Origin: an uncultured Methanoregula sp.
GTDB lineage: Archaea > Halobacteriota > Methanomicrobia > Methanomicrobiales > Methanospirillaceae
DNA: 64,000 bases
Assembly: GCF_963662735.1 (NCBI RefSeq)
Contig: NZ_OY759744.1
Location: 2,274,153-2,338,152, forward strand
Reading direction: 5' to 3'
A program made the position numbers and the translations under genes. The notes under the pieces were generated by a model that saw only the letters and a program-made list of their open reading frames with translations, did no database searches and was not told where the DNA came from. Within the stretch, counting starts at the first letter, position 1; each line of letters opens with the position of its first letter. Positions 26,833 to 35,800 of the stretch are shown one piece after another.

Positions 26833-27120
26833 ATGGGAGTCTTCCGGTACGAGAGTAAATATTCGGCACCAACCAAAGAGCAGCGCGAGCGGTACATGAC
26901 CGGCGAGAGGGAGGAACATACGTTCGGACCCGAGGGACGGATCCTGCTGATTGCATACGATGAGGCGATCTATATCAAGGATGATATCGATGAAGTCCGC
27001 ATCCTCTTTACCGGTATAAAGGATAAGCAGAAGGCGTACGATGAGGTGAGAAGACTTCTCGAGCACCACCAGCAAAAAGAAGAGGAAGAATCACCGTTCA
27101 GGACCGGACGCGATTCATAA
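26833..27120 (+). CDS. Hypothetical charged protein, 95 residues
   Basis: An unrecognised small soluble protein preceded by a good GGAG ribosome site. The core alternates short strands (RILLIAYDEAIYIKDDIDEVRILFTGI) with a C-terminal charged helix (KAYDEVRRLLEHHQQKEEEE). It starts MGVFRYESKYSAPT. It stands alone between the ACT regulator and the convergent BMP-type gene. It is very likely a real gene, but no function is suggested by sequence or context. Confidence 0.7.
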   Translation: MGVFRYESKYSAPTKEQRERYMTGEREEHTFGPEGRILLIAYDEAIYIKDDIDEVRILFTGIKDKQKAYDEVRRLLEHHQQKEEEESPFRTGRDS

Positions 27121-27220
27121 TTCATGGCCCTGCGATTTCCCCGTCACCGTTAACCGGAAATTTCCGATAATTCATTTTCAGATTTTTTACAAATTTGTCC
27201 GCGGCCGGATAATACCCGGA

Positions 27221-28219
27221 TCAAACCGATGCCGTTGTCATGCGGGCTGCAAGGTACCGGGCTTCTGCATCCTTTGCCTTTTCTTCCCAGGTAATGACCG
27301 TTGCATTGTACGCCGCAAATTTCGGATTGAACACAAGGCCGGTTACGCCTTCATTGAGTCCGGCCACAGTATTACCGCCATTAAACGATCCGTTCAGGTG
27401 CTCCTGAATGCCGGCCTGCACAACCATATCCACCCGGTTGACTGCCGATGCGAGCACCACGGAAGGCCCAAGGTCTGTCTGGTCGGAATCAACTCCGATA
27501 ATGTACCGTCCCGGTGCTGTCTTTGCTTCAGTGATCGCCCCGGTCCCGGACAATCCGGCAACGGTATAGATCACATCCGTCCCGTTCCGGTACATCCCCC
27601 CGGCAATCTGGCCGGCCCGGGCCGGATCCGAAAAGCCTGCCGCAGTATCCCAAACATAGGCCACGTCAACCGTTGCAGCCGGATCAGCGGCATGGACTCC
27701 GTCCAGGTATCCCTGCCGGAACGCATCGAGCAGGGGCGTTCGTGTCCCGAGGATAATACCGGTTTTGTGAGTCCTGCTTGCAGATGCGGCAAGAACACCG
27801 GCAAGGTAGCTGTCGCCATAGGAAGAGATCTCGTACGACCTGACATTCGTCGACCCGATACCGGCCTGGTCGACCGCAAGGAACCGAACTTCCGGATTCT
27901 CCGCTGCAAGCCGTTTTGTATCATTGGTGTAGGGATAACCGACCGTGATGACAAGGCCGGGTTTTGCGGATCCGCTCAGCACGGGAAACTGTTGTGGATC
28001 CAGCGATGTGAATTCACGCTTGGAAAAGGGCATTGCTTCCTGTGCTGCAAACAGGCCCCGGTACGCACTGTCGGTGTAGGAGTTGTCGCCCTTCTCCGAA
28101 CTATAGACAATATACACAACCGGCAGCGAGGGGTCATGCGGGACGGTAACTACCAGTACCAGCAGGAAAATGGCCACTGCCGCAACAACGGCACCGAAGA
28201 TAAGTCGCTCGGCGTTCAT
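27221..28219 (-). CDS. BMP-family (type I fold) extracellular ligand-binding protein
   Basis: A 332-residue protein with an N-terminal hydrophobic anchor (about 7-27) and no lipobox. A type I periplasmic-binding fold of the basic-membrane-protein (BMP/Med) family follows, with signatures EKGDNSYTDSAYRGL, VITVGYPY, FLAVDQAG, SYLAGVLAA, GFRQGYLDG-like DAFRQGYLDGVHAA, and IIGVDSDQTDLGP. Relatives bind nucleosides or purines for ABC importers, but no permease or ATPase is near. Its start overlaps the stop of the upstream PBP-peptidase fusion as ATGA, so the two are co-translated and may form one sensing unit on the outer face of the membrane. Confidence 0.85.
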   Translation of the reverse strand: MNAERLIFGAVVAAVAIFLLVLVVTVPHDPSLPVVYIVYSSEKGDNSYTDSAYRGLFAAQEAMPFSKREFTSLDPQQFPVLSGSAKPGLVITVGYPYTNDTKRLAAENPEVRFLAVDQAGIGSTNVRSYEISSYGDSYLAGVLAASASRTHKTGIILGTRTPLLDAFRQGYLDGVHAADPAATVDVAYVWDTAAGFSDPARAGQIAGGMYRNGTDVIYTVAGLSGTGAITEAKTAPGRYIIGVDSDQTDLGPSVVLASAVNRVDMVVQAGIQEHLNGSFNGGNTVAGLNEGVTGLVFNPKFAAYNATVITWEEKAKDAEARYLAARMTTASV

Positions 28220-30312
28220 GGGCGCAGGAACTCCCGGACCGGCTGGTCCAGCGTGAAATTCCCCGTATCGATCATGTGGACGTGCGAACCGGTCACGTTC
28301 TCATAGGCTGCGGCATAGAGTTGCCGGAACGTGATATTTGGATTTGCCCGGATCTGGTTGATTGCACTCGATGTAAACTCATCCGAGAGCCACTGCCGGA
28401 TGTCCATATCATAGACCGCTCCAAGCGAAGGCTCGTTTCTTGCGGCCCCGGTAAGGAACAGGATCCCTTTGGCTTGTGCACCGGTTGCGATGCTCTCCCC
28501 AAAACAGGTATCAACGAGAAAAACCATTTCCCGGTACTGGTTATTCCGGGCCATTGTATCCGTGATCTCTGTGAAATCATCTGTGGTAAATGGTTCGGGA
28601 TCGGAGCCGAACACGATAACCCCCGGTGCACCGTGGCTTGCAATGTACACAAACACATCGGTACTGGCATTGCTTTCCACGACAACCGGGCTTGTCGCAG
28701 TCTTATGGCCCGAGAGAACATGCCGGAACGTTTCTGCAGTTACCCGTGACCCGGCATAATCCACGACAGCCCCGGTGCGGATATTTTTTCCTTTCGGGAT
28801 ATTGTGGATATCTCCCCGCAGGGGATTTTCCGGGATGGCGGGAATGTCATCATAGGTCATGAGAATGATATGGTCGTCATCGACCCCGTTCTCGCGGAGC
28901 AGGGAATACACGGTCAGGGCATCGGCCTGGTGCCGGTAATTATTCCACCCTTTCGAGGGGCCTACAAGGACTGCCACAAAATTATTTCTCTTTGATGCAG
29001 GGCCAATGTTTTCCGTGCTGTTCCCGGCCAGGGATATGAGCGGGTCCGAGACCCGGGACCGTGATACCGATTCCCCGCTCTTGACGGATTTTCCAATCTT
29101 TGATGAGCTGATTTCTTCAAGGGTCCGGAAATCCCCGTCTTCAATGATCCAGTGGGAGTACCAGGTAATCAGGGGGTCAACGCCAAAGTCCGTGTCATAA
29201 TCCAGCGGGCCGCTGGCACCGGTGACTGCAGGTTCCTTCCCGGACCGAAGATCAACGAGCGCTTCGTGCGAGTCCTGGGCATCCCATCCCCTTACGGTCC
29301 CGTTGCCGTACACGACCTTGCGAATCGAATCATCCAGGGATTCGAAAGGAGCGGCGTCCTGCCGTGCGGTCGTGTATGCGGCGAGAAGGAGTGCATCATA
29401 TGCGGGTGCTGCGTAATCGGTAGGTTCATGCCCGAACTTTTCCCGGTATGCAACCGCAAAACCGGTTGTCGGATCCGCTCCGGGAGAAGTCCCCTCAATT
29501 CCTTCCGCGGCAGGACCAAGCGATCTGATCAGGTCCGGGGAGACGGCATCATCGGTGAGGAACAGTTTTACCGGTTTTCCGGACTGATCCATTGCCCGCC
29601 GGATGGTCACTGCATCGGACGGACCGCAGGCAGCAATGAGATATTCCGGGTTTTCCTTAAGGGCATCTGCAACATTAGCGTTAAGCGTGGGACTGCCCGG
29701 TTCAAACTGCCTGATGGATACGAGGTCAAGTCCGTTCTCGGTTGCAAAAAAACCGGTCCAGTCATAGAATGTCCGGCCGTACGTTGAGTTCTCAGTGAGC
29801 AGGGCAATGCGATGCACTCCTTTGCCATCCAGAAGCCCGATGATGGTATTTACCTGTGCCACGTCTCCCTGGGTTGTCCGCCAGAAATATCCTTTCTTGC
29901 CAAATGCCCGGACAATGTCTCCCGAAGTAGCGAGAGGACTGATGAGGAGTTTCTGCTTTTCAATGAATTCCGGTGCAAGCATATAAACATCGTCACTGGT
30001 CGGGGGCCCGATAACGATGCGGATGGAATCATCCGCCAGCAGTTCCCCCGCAAGCTGCGAGGTATTGCCGGACCCGGTATTCCTGTACACCAGTTCCACC
30101 GGCCTGCCACCGATCCCGCCATGCCGGTTGATATTCTCTTTTGCCCATTCGAGTGGCTCTTTGAGCTCGATATCTCCCGTTACCGGGAGAAGGACTCCGA
30201 TTCGAACCGGTGTATTTGCATGGATAAGGGTATACCCCGCCCAGGCTGCAACGACGATGAGGAGAAGAATGGAAGCAATCAGCCAGATTTGTTTTCGTTC
30301 TATGGGTATCAC
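28216..30312 (-). CDS. Ligand-binding domain fused to a legumain/GPI8-like C13 peptidase
   Basis: A 698-residue exported protein. One N-terminal membrane helix (about 8-28) precedes a type I ligand-binding domain (about 32-395) resembling branched-chain amino-acid receptors (VRIGVLLPVTGDIELKEPLEWA, IVIGPPTSDD, ALLTENSTYGRTF). A Ser-rich linker follows, then a clan CD peptidase domain of family C13 (about 442-645). It has YRHQADALTVYSLLRENGV, the His560 motif VYIASHGAPG and the Cys603 motif FLVDTCFGES, which together match the legumain/GPI8 catalytic dyad. Known C13 enzymes cut after Asn/Asp or act as transamidases. Fusion to a receptor domain suggests ligand-gated proteolysis outside the cell, which is inference. 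GTG start without strong ribosome site. Confidence 0.85.
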   Translation of the reverse strand: MIPIERKQIWLIASILLLIVVAAWAGYTLIHANTPVRIGVLLPVTGDIELKEPLEWAKENINRHGGIGGRPVELVYRNTGSGNTSQLAGELLADDSIRIVIGPPTSDDVYMLAPEFIEKQKLLISPLATSGDIVRAFGKKGYFWRTTQGDVAQVNTIIGLLDGKGVHRIALLTENSTYGRTFYDWTGFFATENGLDLVSIRQFEPGSPTLNANVADALKENPEYLIAACGPSDAVTIRRAMDQSGKPVKLFLTDDAVSPDLIRSLGPAAEGIEGTSPGADPTTGFAVAYREKFGHEPTDYAAPAYDALLLAAYTTARQDAAPFESLDDSIRKVVYGNGTVRGWDAQDSHEALVDLRSGKEPAVTGASGPLDYDTDFGVDPLITWYSHWIIEDGDFRTLEEISSSKIGKSVKSGESVSRSRVSDPLISLAGNSTENIGPASKRNNFVAVLVGPSKGWNNYRHQADALTVYSLLRENGVDDDHIILMTYDDIPAIPENPLRGDIHNIPKGKNIRTGAVVDYAGSRVTAETFRHVLSGHKTATSPVVVESNASTDVFVYIASHGAPGVIVFGSDPEPFTTDDFTEITDTMARNNQYREMVFLVDTCFGESIATGAQAKGILFLTGAARNEPSLGAVYDMDIRQWLSDEFTSSAINQIRANPNITFRQLYAAAYENVTGSHVHMIDTGNFTLDQPVREFLRP

Positions 30313-30459
30313 CGTGATGCAGACTTCCGGAGCCGGCGTTTTTGTAATTTCGGATATTCCGGATTGTACCGGGTTTTCGTAAAAGAAGGTGGGAAAACCG
30401 GCCTGATAAGGATATTTATACGGACCCGGGAATCAGATCTCATTATGCCCGTAAAAATG

Positions 30460-30984
30460 TTATGGGCTTGTCGTTACCGGGCCCGGCTCCATATAGATAC
30501 CGGAGCCAAGCCACCAGTCATCTCCGGCTTTCTCCACGTACCCGAGTTTCTTTTCAACCGTTTTGTTGTGCACGGGGTTGATGTAGTAATATTCGACAAA
30601 ACCGGAACCATTCCTGGCAACATCCCGGAGCTCGCTGATGAACAGGTGACCCTTTGCATCGGGTTCCATAAGACGGTTCACACCAATCTTTTCAGGATTA
30701 ACCGGATGGGCAATGGTGGTCCCGTTGAAGTCATAGGCATAAATATAGAGGTCTCCCCGGAAAAATGAGCCGTTTTTGTTTGAGAATTCCGCAAGTGCCG
30801 CCTCTTTGCCGTGCGTATTGGCATAGGAAACAGCTTCCTTGACAAACGCAACCATCATTTCTTTTGTTGAAGCTGGTGCCGGATCAGCTGTACTTTTCGC
30901 GGGTACGGGCTGGGTACAGCCGGATGCGAAAAGAAAAATTGAGAGAATAAGAAAGAGAGAGAAAATTATCGATCCATATTTCAT
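30460..30984 (-). CDS. Single-Cache-domain lipoprotein
   Basis: A 174-residue lipoprotein. The signal peptide ends in a lipobox, FASGC, with the lipidated cysteine at Cys23. After a Pro/Ala-rich spacer comes a single Cache domain (about 40-165): a long N-terminal helix (KEMMVAFVKEAVSYANTHGKEAALAEF) followed by strands YIYAYDFNGTTIAHP and a GSGIYM end. Cache domains bind small organic ligands and are usually fused to chemoreceptors or kinases. Here it is free. It lies 148 bp upstream of the receptor-peptidase gene on the same strand and may deliver a ligand to a separate sensor. Confidence 0.82.
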   Translation of the reverse strand: MKYGSIIFSLFLILSIFLFASGCTQPVPAKSTADPAPASTKEMMVAFVKEAVSYANTHGKEAALAEFSNKNGSFFRGDLYIYAYDFNGTTIAHPVNPEKIGVNRLMEPDAKGHLFISELRDVARNGSGFVEYYYINPVHNKTVEKKLGYVEKAGDDWWLGSGIYMEPGPVTTSP

Positions 30985-31108
30985 ATAAGATCATTTAAGA
31001 ACAGTTCCTATTAAACTCACGGGATAGTCGTATAAAGAAACCGGAAATTACCCACCTTAATGGAAGATTCTGCGATTCTGATCCGGGAAAGCGCAGCAGT
31101 CACTTTCC

Positions 31109-32629
31109 TTACCGGGGGAGCGAGAGTGTGAATGCAATCCCGGCACAGGGCTCGCTCGTAACTGAAATATCCCCGTTAAGAAGTTCCGCTATTTTTTTTG
31201 CAACCGGCAGGCTGATTCCGATAAACCCGAATTTTTCCAGGAGCTTGGATTCCTTTGTTACCGTAAAAGGCTTGAACAGGTTTGGGATAATTTCCTGCGA
31301 AATGACGGCACTTTTATTTTTGATGATAAAATTATGATATTTTTCATCATCATATTCACTGATCTCAATTTTTGCAGAGGTTGCAGAAAACCGGATCAGG
31401 TTGAACAGCAGGCTCTGGATGATTAAGAAAAAATATTCGCTGTCAGTGATTATTTTCAGGTCGGCCGGAATCCTGATATCTATCCCGATATCACCATTGA
31501 ATTTGAGAATAGCGATATACGACTTGAGCAGGTCCCTCGGGAATGTCTCGCGGTACTGGGGCTTGAACCGGGGGAGCATCTGTTCCGGACCATACCCCGG
31601 ATCTCCCTGTTTGATGATATGTTCGATAATCTCCCGCACATGGTCCACATTTTTTGAGCATTTGTCAAGGAGGATTTTTCCTTCCGCATTCAGGCCGTAT
31701 ACCTCCGCATCCTCACGAATCATATGCAGGTATCCAAGGACGGGCTGGAGCGGAGTGCGGAGCTCATGGGCAGTCAGGATGATAAACTCCCGCTTGCGGG
31801 TCAGCTCGTGCCGGAGGTCCTCTTCGATCTTGCGCAGCTCGGTAATATCAAGGAGCGAATAGATGCGCCGCGGAGTTCCCGGGATCATATCGAGGCTGAC
31901 GTAAATGTTCCTGATATTACCTTCCCGGTCCTTGAGCCGGAACTCGTAATGCCGGGGCTGGGAATCCATATTCTTCCGGATCAGATCATGGAACTCGGTT
32001 ACAATCCCGAGATCGTCCCTGACTACGAAAGGCAGCAGGGTAACTATCTCGGATAGTTCTTCTTTGGGATAGCCGACCAGTTTCTCGAATTCGGAATTGA
32101 CAAGGAAAATGGTCAGGTCTTCATCAATGATGGCCATGGCAGTACCGGAACTTTCAAAAATCGCCCGGTACATGGTTTCGGACTGGATCAGGCTCTCTTC
32201 CGTGCGCCTCCGGTCTTCCTCGATATCGAGAGTCGAGGCAACGGCATCCAGGATCCGTTTCTCATTATCGTCAAGATCCACGAGCGAGAAGCTCTCAAGC
32301 GCCGCATTCTCGGTCTCGTAGAGGGTAAATATGCGGTTGAAACCGGCGAGAAATAGTACCTCGTGAACCCGGGGCGAGAGGCAGGCGATTTTCAGTTCAC
32401 CCTGCTTTTTCTTCATTTTTCGCAGCCAGGTCAGCATCACGCGGAGACCCGAACTGCTGATATATTGGGTATCGGAAAAATTGATGACGATCTGCTGGCT
32501 CCCGGTCCCGACGAGCTGCCTGAGCACCGCATCCAGTTCCGAGGAAGTGTTGGCGTCAAGCCTTCCCGACAGATAAAGTACAACCGCAGTATCTGTCTTT
32601 CTCTGGCGTATCTGCAGAACCTGGGGCAT
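31109..32629 (-). CDS. STAS-PAS histidine kinase-like protein (cytoplasmic)
   Basis: A 506-residue soluble protein. It has an N-terminal STAS domain (1-110) with the DTQYISSSGLRVML phospho-serine region, a linker helix, a PAS domain (about 150-265), a phospho-acceptor helix with His288 in LTAHELRTPLQP, and a C-terminal HATPase fold (about 390-505). The ATPase boxes are weak: the N box reads LLFNLIRFS and the usual DxGxG of G1 is replaced by a KNKSAVIS segment, while the GFIGISLPVAKKI part of G2 remains. STAS domains act in partner-switching cascades. A STAS-fused kinase with a degraded ATP site may be a scaffold or a very divergent kinase. Confidence 0.85.
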   Translation of the reverse strand: MPQVLQIRQRKTDTAVVLYLSGRLDANTSSELDAVLRQLVGTGSQQIVINFSDTQYISSSGLRVMLTWLRKMKKKQGELKIACLSPRVHEVLFLAGFNRIFTLYETENAALESFSLVDLDDNEKRILDAVASTLDIEEDRRRTEESLIQSETMYRAIFESSGTAMAIIDEDLTIFLVNSEFEKLVGYPKEELSEIVTLLPFVVRDDLGIVTEFHDLIRKNMDSQPRHYEFRLKDREGNIRNIYVSLDMIPGTPRRIYSLLDITELRKIEEDLRHELTRKREFIILTAHELRTPLQPVLGYLHMIREDAEVYGLNAEGKILLDKCSKNVDHVREIIEHIIKQGDPGYGPEQMLPRFKPQYRETFPRDLLKSYIAILKFNGDIGIDIRIPADLKIITDSEYFFLIIQSLLFNLIRFSATSAKIEISEYDDEKYHNFIIKNKSAVISQEIIPNLFKPFTVTKESKLLEKFGFIGISLPVAKKIAELLNGDISVTSEPCAGIAFTLSLPR

Positions 32630-32831
32630 TCAATGCTAAATTAATGGGTAGTACTAGATAATAATTGGGAAATGTAACGGGAGATATATCAGGATGGAAT
32701 GGCCGGCATTCCGGAAAAACATGGGATGACAAACCGTTTCCACCAATGCAGCGGAATTATTCACAACCGATCCAACATGAGGGTGAAAATTTTTGAGGCC
32801 AGTATTCTCCAGCCATTAAAAACAAAGGGAA

Positions 32832-35800
32832 TTATTTGGCTTTTTCATAACAGAGCTTTGCCTCTTCATGTTTCCCAATCTGGTCGAGAACTTCCCCAAT
32901 CTCATTCCAGATCTCTTTTCTGCCCGGCTCGATCTCCAGCGCCCGTTTATAGGATGAAAGTGCATCCTGGTTCTGATCGAGTTTCTGGAGCGCACGCCCC
33001 TTATGGATCCATGCATCGACAAATTCCGGCTGGATGTGGATCATGGCGTTGAAGGCCTCCACCGCATCCGCATAATGCTCCAGGGCAATAAGAGCACTGC
33101 CCTTGGTAAAGTACGCAATCGAGAACGATGGATCGATCAACAGTGCCCGGTCGTACGACTCGATTGCGTCCTCATACTGGTGAAGGGCGGAAAGGACCAT
33201 ACCGTGGCGTGTCCATCCAACGGCATTTTCCGGATCCAGAAGAAGTCCGCGATCATACGCAGTCCTGGCTTCCGGGTATTTTCCCAGGTCATAGTACGCA
33301 TTTCCTTTTCCAAGCCAGGCTTCTGCAAGGTTCTCGTTCTGGTCCAGTGCCCGGTCAAAAGCTTCGATGGCATCCTGGTACATGCCGAGTTCCGAGAGGC
33401 TGACCCCTTTGTGGGAAAATACTTCTGCCGGGTGATCGATCTCAAGAGCGCTGTCATACGATCGTATTGCTTCCCGGAACTGTTCCAGGGCCGCATATGC
33501 CAGGCCCCGGTGATCGTAGAGGCTGGAAAGGTCAGGCCTGATCTCGATGGCACGATCATATGCCGTGATCGCAGCATCATGGCTTCCCTGTTCGGACAAT
33601 GCTTTGCCTTTCCAGAAAAATGCCTGCCAGCAGGACGGGTTGATATCTATGGCCCGGTCGAATGCTGCGACCGCTGCAGTAAGGTTGGTAAGCGAGACCA
33701 GGGCCCGGCCTTTTTCATAAATCGCGTTGGCATACCCCGGGTTAAGGGAGAGAACCTGGTCAAAGGATGCGATCGCATCCTTATATCGGCCGGTCCGGAT
33801 CTGTGCCCGGCCGCGTTCATAGATGGCTTCGGTGTACTCGTTCTGGATACCGAGGGTCTGGTTGAATGCGGCAATAGCTTCTTCGAATTGTGCGGTATGG
33901 GCAAGCGCAACTCCTTTGTTGTAGTATGCATCGGCGTACCGGTTATTGATGCCCAGTGCCCGGTCGAAGGCCAGGATGGCGTTATCGTACTGTTCCTGCT
34001 GGAGCAGGGCAAGCCCCCGGTAATAATAGGCTTCTGCATATTCCGGATTCAGGGCCAGCGCTTCATCGATCGCTTTAATCGCCTCGGCATTCTGCTTAAG
34101 CCGGATGAGTGCAATTCCCCTGAACAGGTGCGGGGCTGCATAGTTGTTGTTGAGCGAGAGGGCATGGTCATAATCCTCGAGTGCCCGGTCGTAATCGTTC
34201 AGGCTTGCATGAGAGATCCCCCGGTACAATAAGGCTTCCGAGAACTCTTCCTTTAAGAGAAGCGCACGGTCATATGCGGCAAGTGCTTCATGGTTCATCG
34301 AGAGCATGGCAAGTGCCCGGCCTTTCTGGTAAAAAGCCAGTGCGCACGTGGGACGCTGCACAAGTGCCGTTTCAAAATTCTTGATGGCATCATGGTACTT
34401 GCCAAGGCGGAGGTACGAGACCCCGAGATAATAACTGGCAGTGGCATCTTTTGGATCGATACCAAGCGCCTTGTGGAAGAAACTGATAGCATCCTGGTCT
34501 TTCCCAAGCGAGGAAAGTGCAATTCCTTTGCCGGTCCAGACATGGCCGAAATTGGGCCGTATCTTCAGGGCCTGGTCAAACGCGCTGAGTGCATCATCGT
34601 AGCGTGAGAGCCGGGTCAGTGCAATTCCTTTATGGTACAGGGCTTCGACAAATTTCGACTGGTTTGCAAGCGCATTATCAAAGGACTGGACTGCCTCCTT
34701 GTCCTTCTTCATTTCATAGAGGGACCGGCCTTTATCATAATGTGCCTGGACATAATCGGGGCTGATTATCAGGGCCTGGTTGAACGCGTCGATCGCATCC
34801 CCGAACCTGCCAAGGGCATAGAGAGCACTGCCTTTGAGATACCAGGCTTCGGCATTCGTAGGATCGATCTCGAGTGTTTTGACATAGGATTCAATGGCCT
34901 CATTGTACTTGCCGATCTGGGCAAGGACAATCCCCCGGTGTAACCAAGCATCAATGGACTTGGGGCGGATACGAATCACCCGGTCAAATGCTTCTATTGC
35001 ATCGGCGTGCCGTCCAGTCTCGCTTAAGGAAAGTCCTTTGTGATAATAGGCATCTTCATTGTCCGCGTCAAGATCGATATTCTTGTTCAGGGCAACAATG
35101 GCTTCCTCATGCCGGCCGAGACTTGCGAGTGCAAGACCTTTATGGTAATAGATCTCCGCGTAATTTTTCTCGATATTGAGCGCCTTGTCAAAGGTTTTTA
35201 CCGCCTCCCTGAACATTTTCAGGGATGCAAGCGCCCGGCCTTTGTCAAAGAGCGCCTCGGTATGGGAGGGATCGATATCCAGGGCCCGGTCAAATACTTT
35301 GATTGCATCTTCGTAGTTATTTTGCCGCAACAGGGCAGACCCCTTGAAATGGAGAGAAGGTACGTGCTGGGGCTGGAGTGCAAGAACCCGGTTATATCCT
35401 TCAATCGCCTTATCGTCAAGATTCTGGAGATCCAGGGAACGTGCCCTCATGTACAGTGCATCGAAATTGTTGGGCCGGATACTGATCGCATGATCAAATG
35501 CAGAAACTGCGTCTGAATGGCGGCCGATATGGGCGAGCGCAAGACCTTGTTCGTACCATGCATCGGCATTATCCGGCGTGAGTGTCAGCAGCTGGTGGAA
35601 TGCTTCGATAGCTTCTTCGAACTGCCCCAGTTCCACAAGCACCGATCCTCTGTCGAAATATGCCTCGGCAAAGCCGGGATCGATCCCGATGACCCGGGTA
35701 AAGGCAGAGAGTGCATCCTCTTTCTTGCCCAGTGCCAGAAGTGCACGCCCCCGGGCATACTGCGCATCTCTCTGGCCATCATCAATTGCCAGTGCCCGGT

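Noticed and set aside
27398..28306. 302-codon plus-strand frame opposite the BMP gene
   Set aside because: It is Cys/His/Arg-rich without a domain pattern and fully covered by a well-supported minus-strand gene.
33003..34232. 409-codon plus-strand frame opposite the TPR gene
   Set aside because: It lies within the TPR gene on the other strand and its sequence is the mirror of the 102-bp repeat. Similar shorter frames recur at the same period across the gene.
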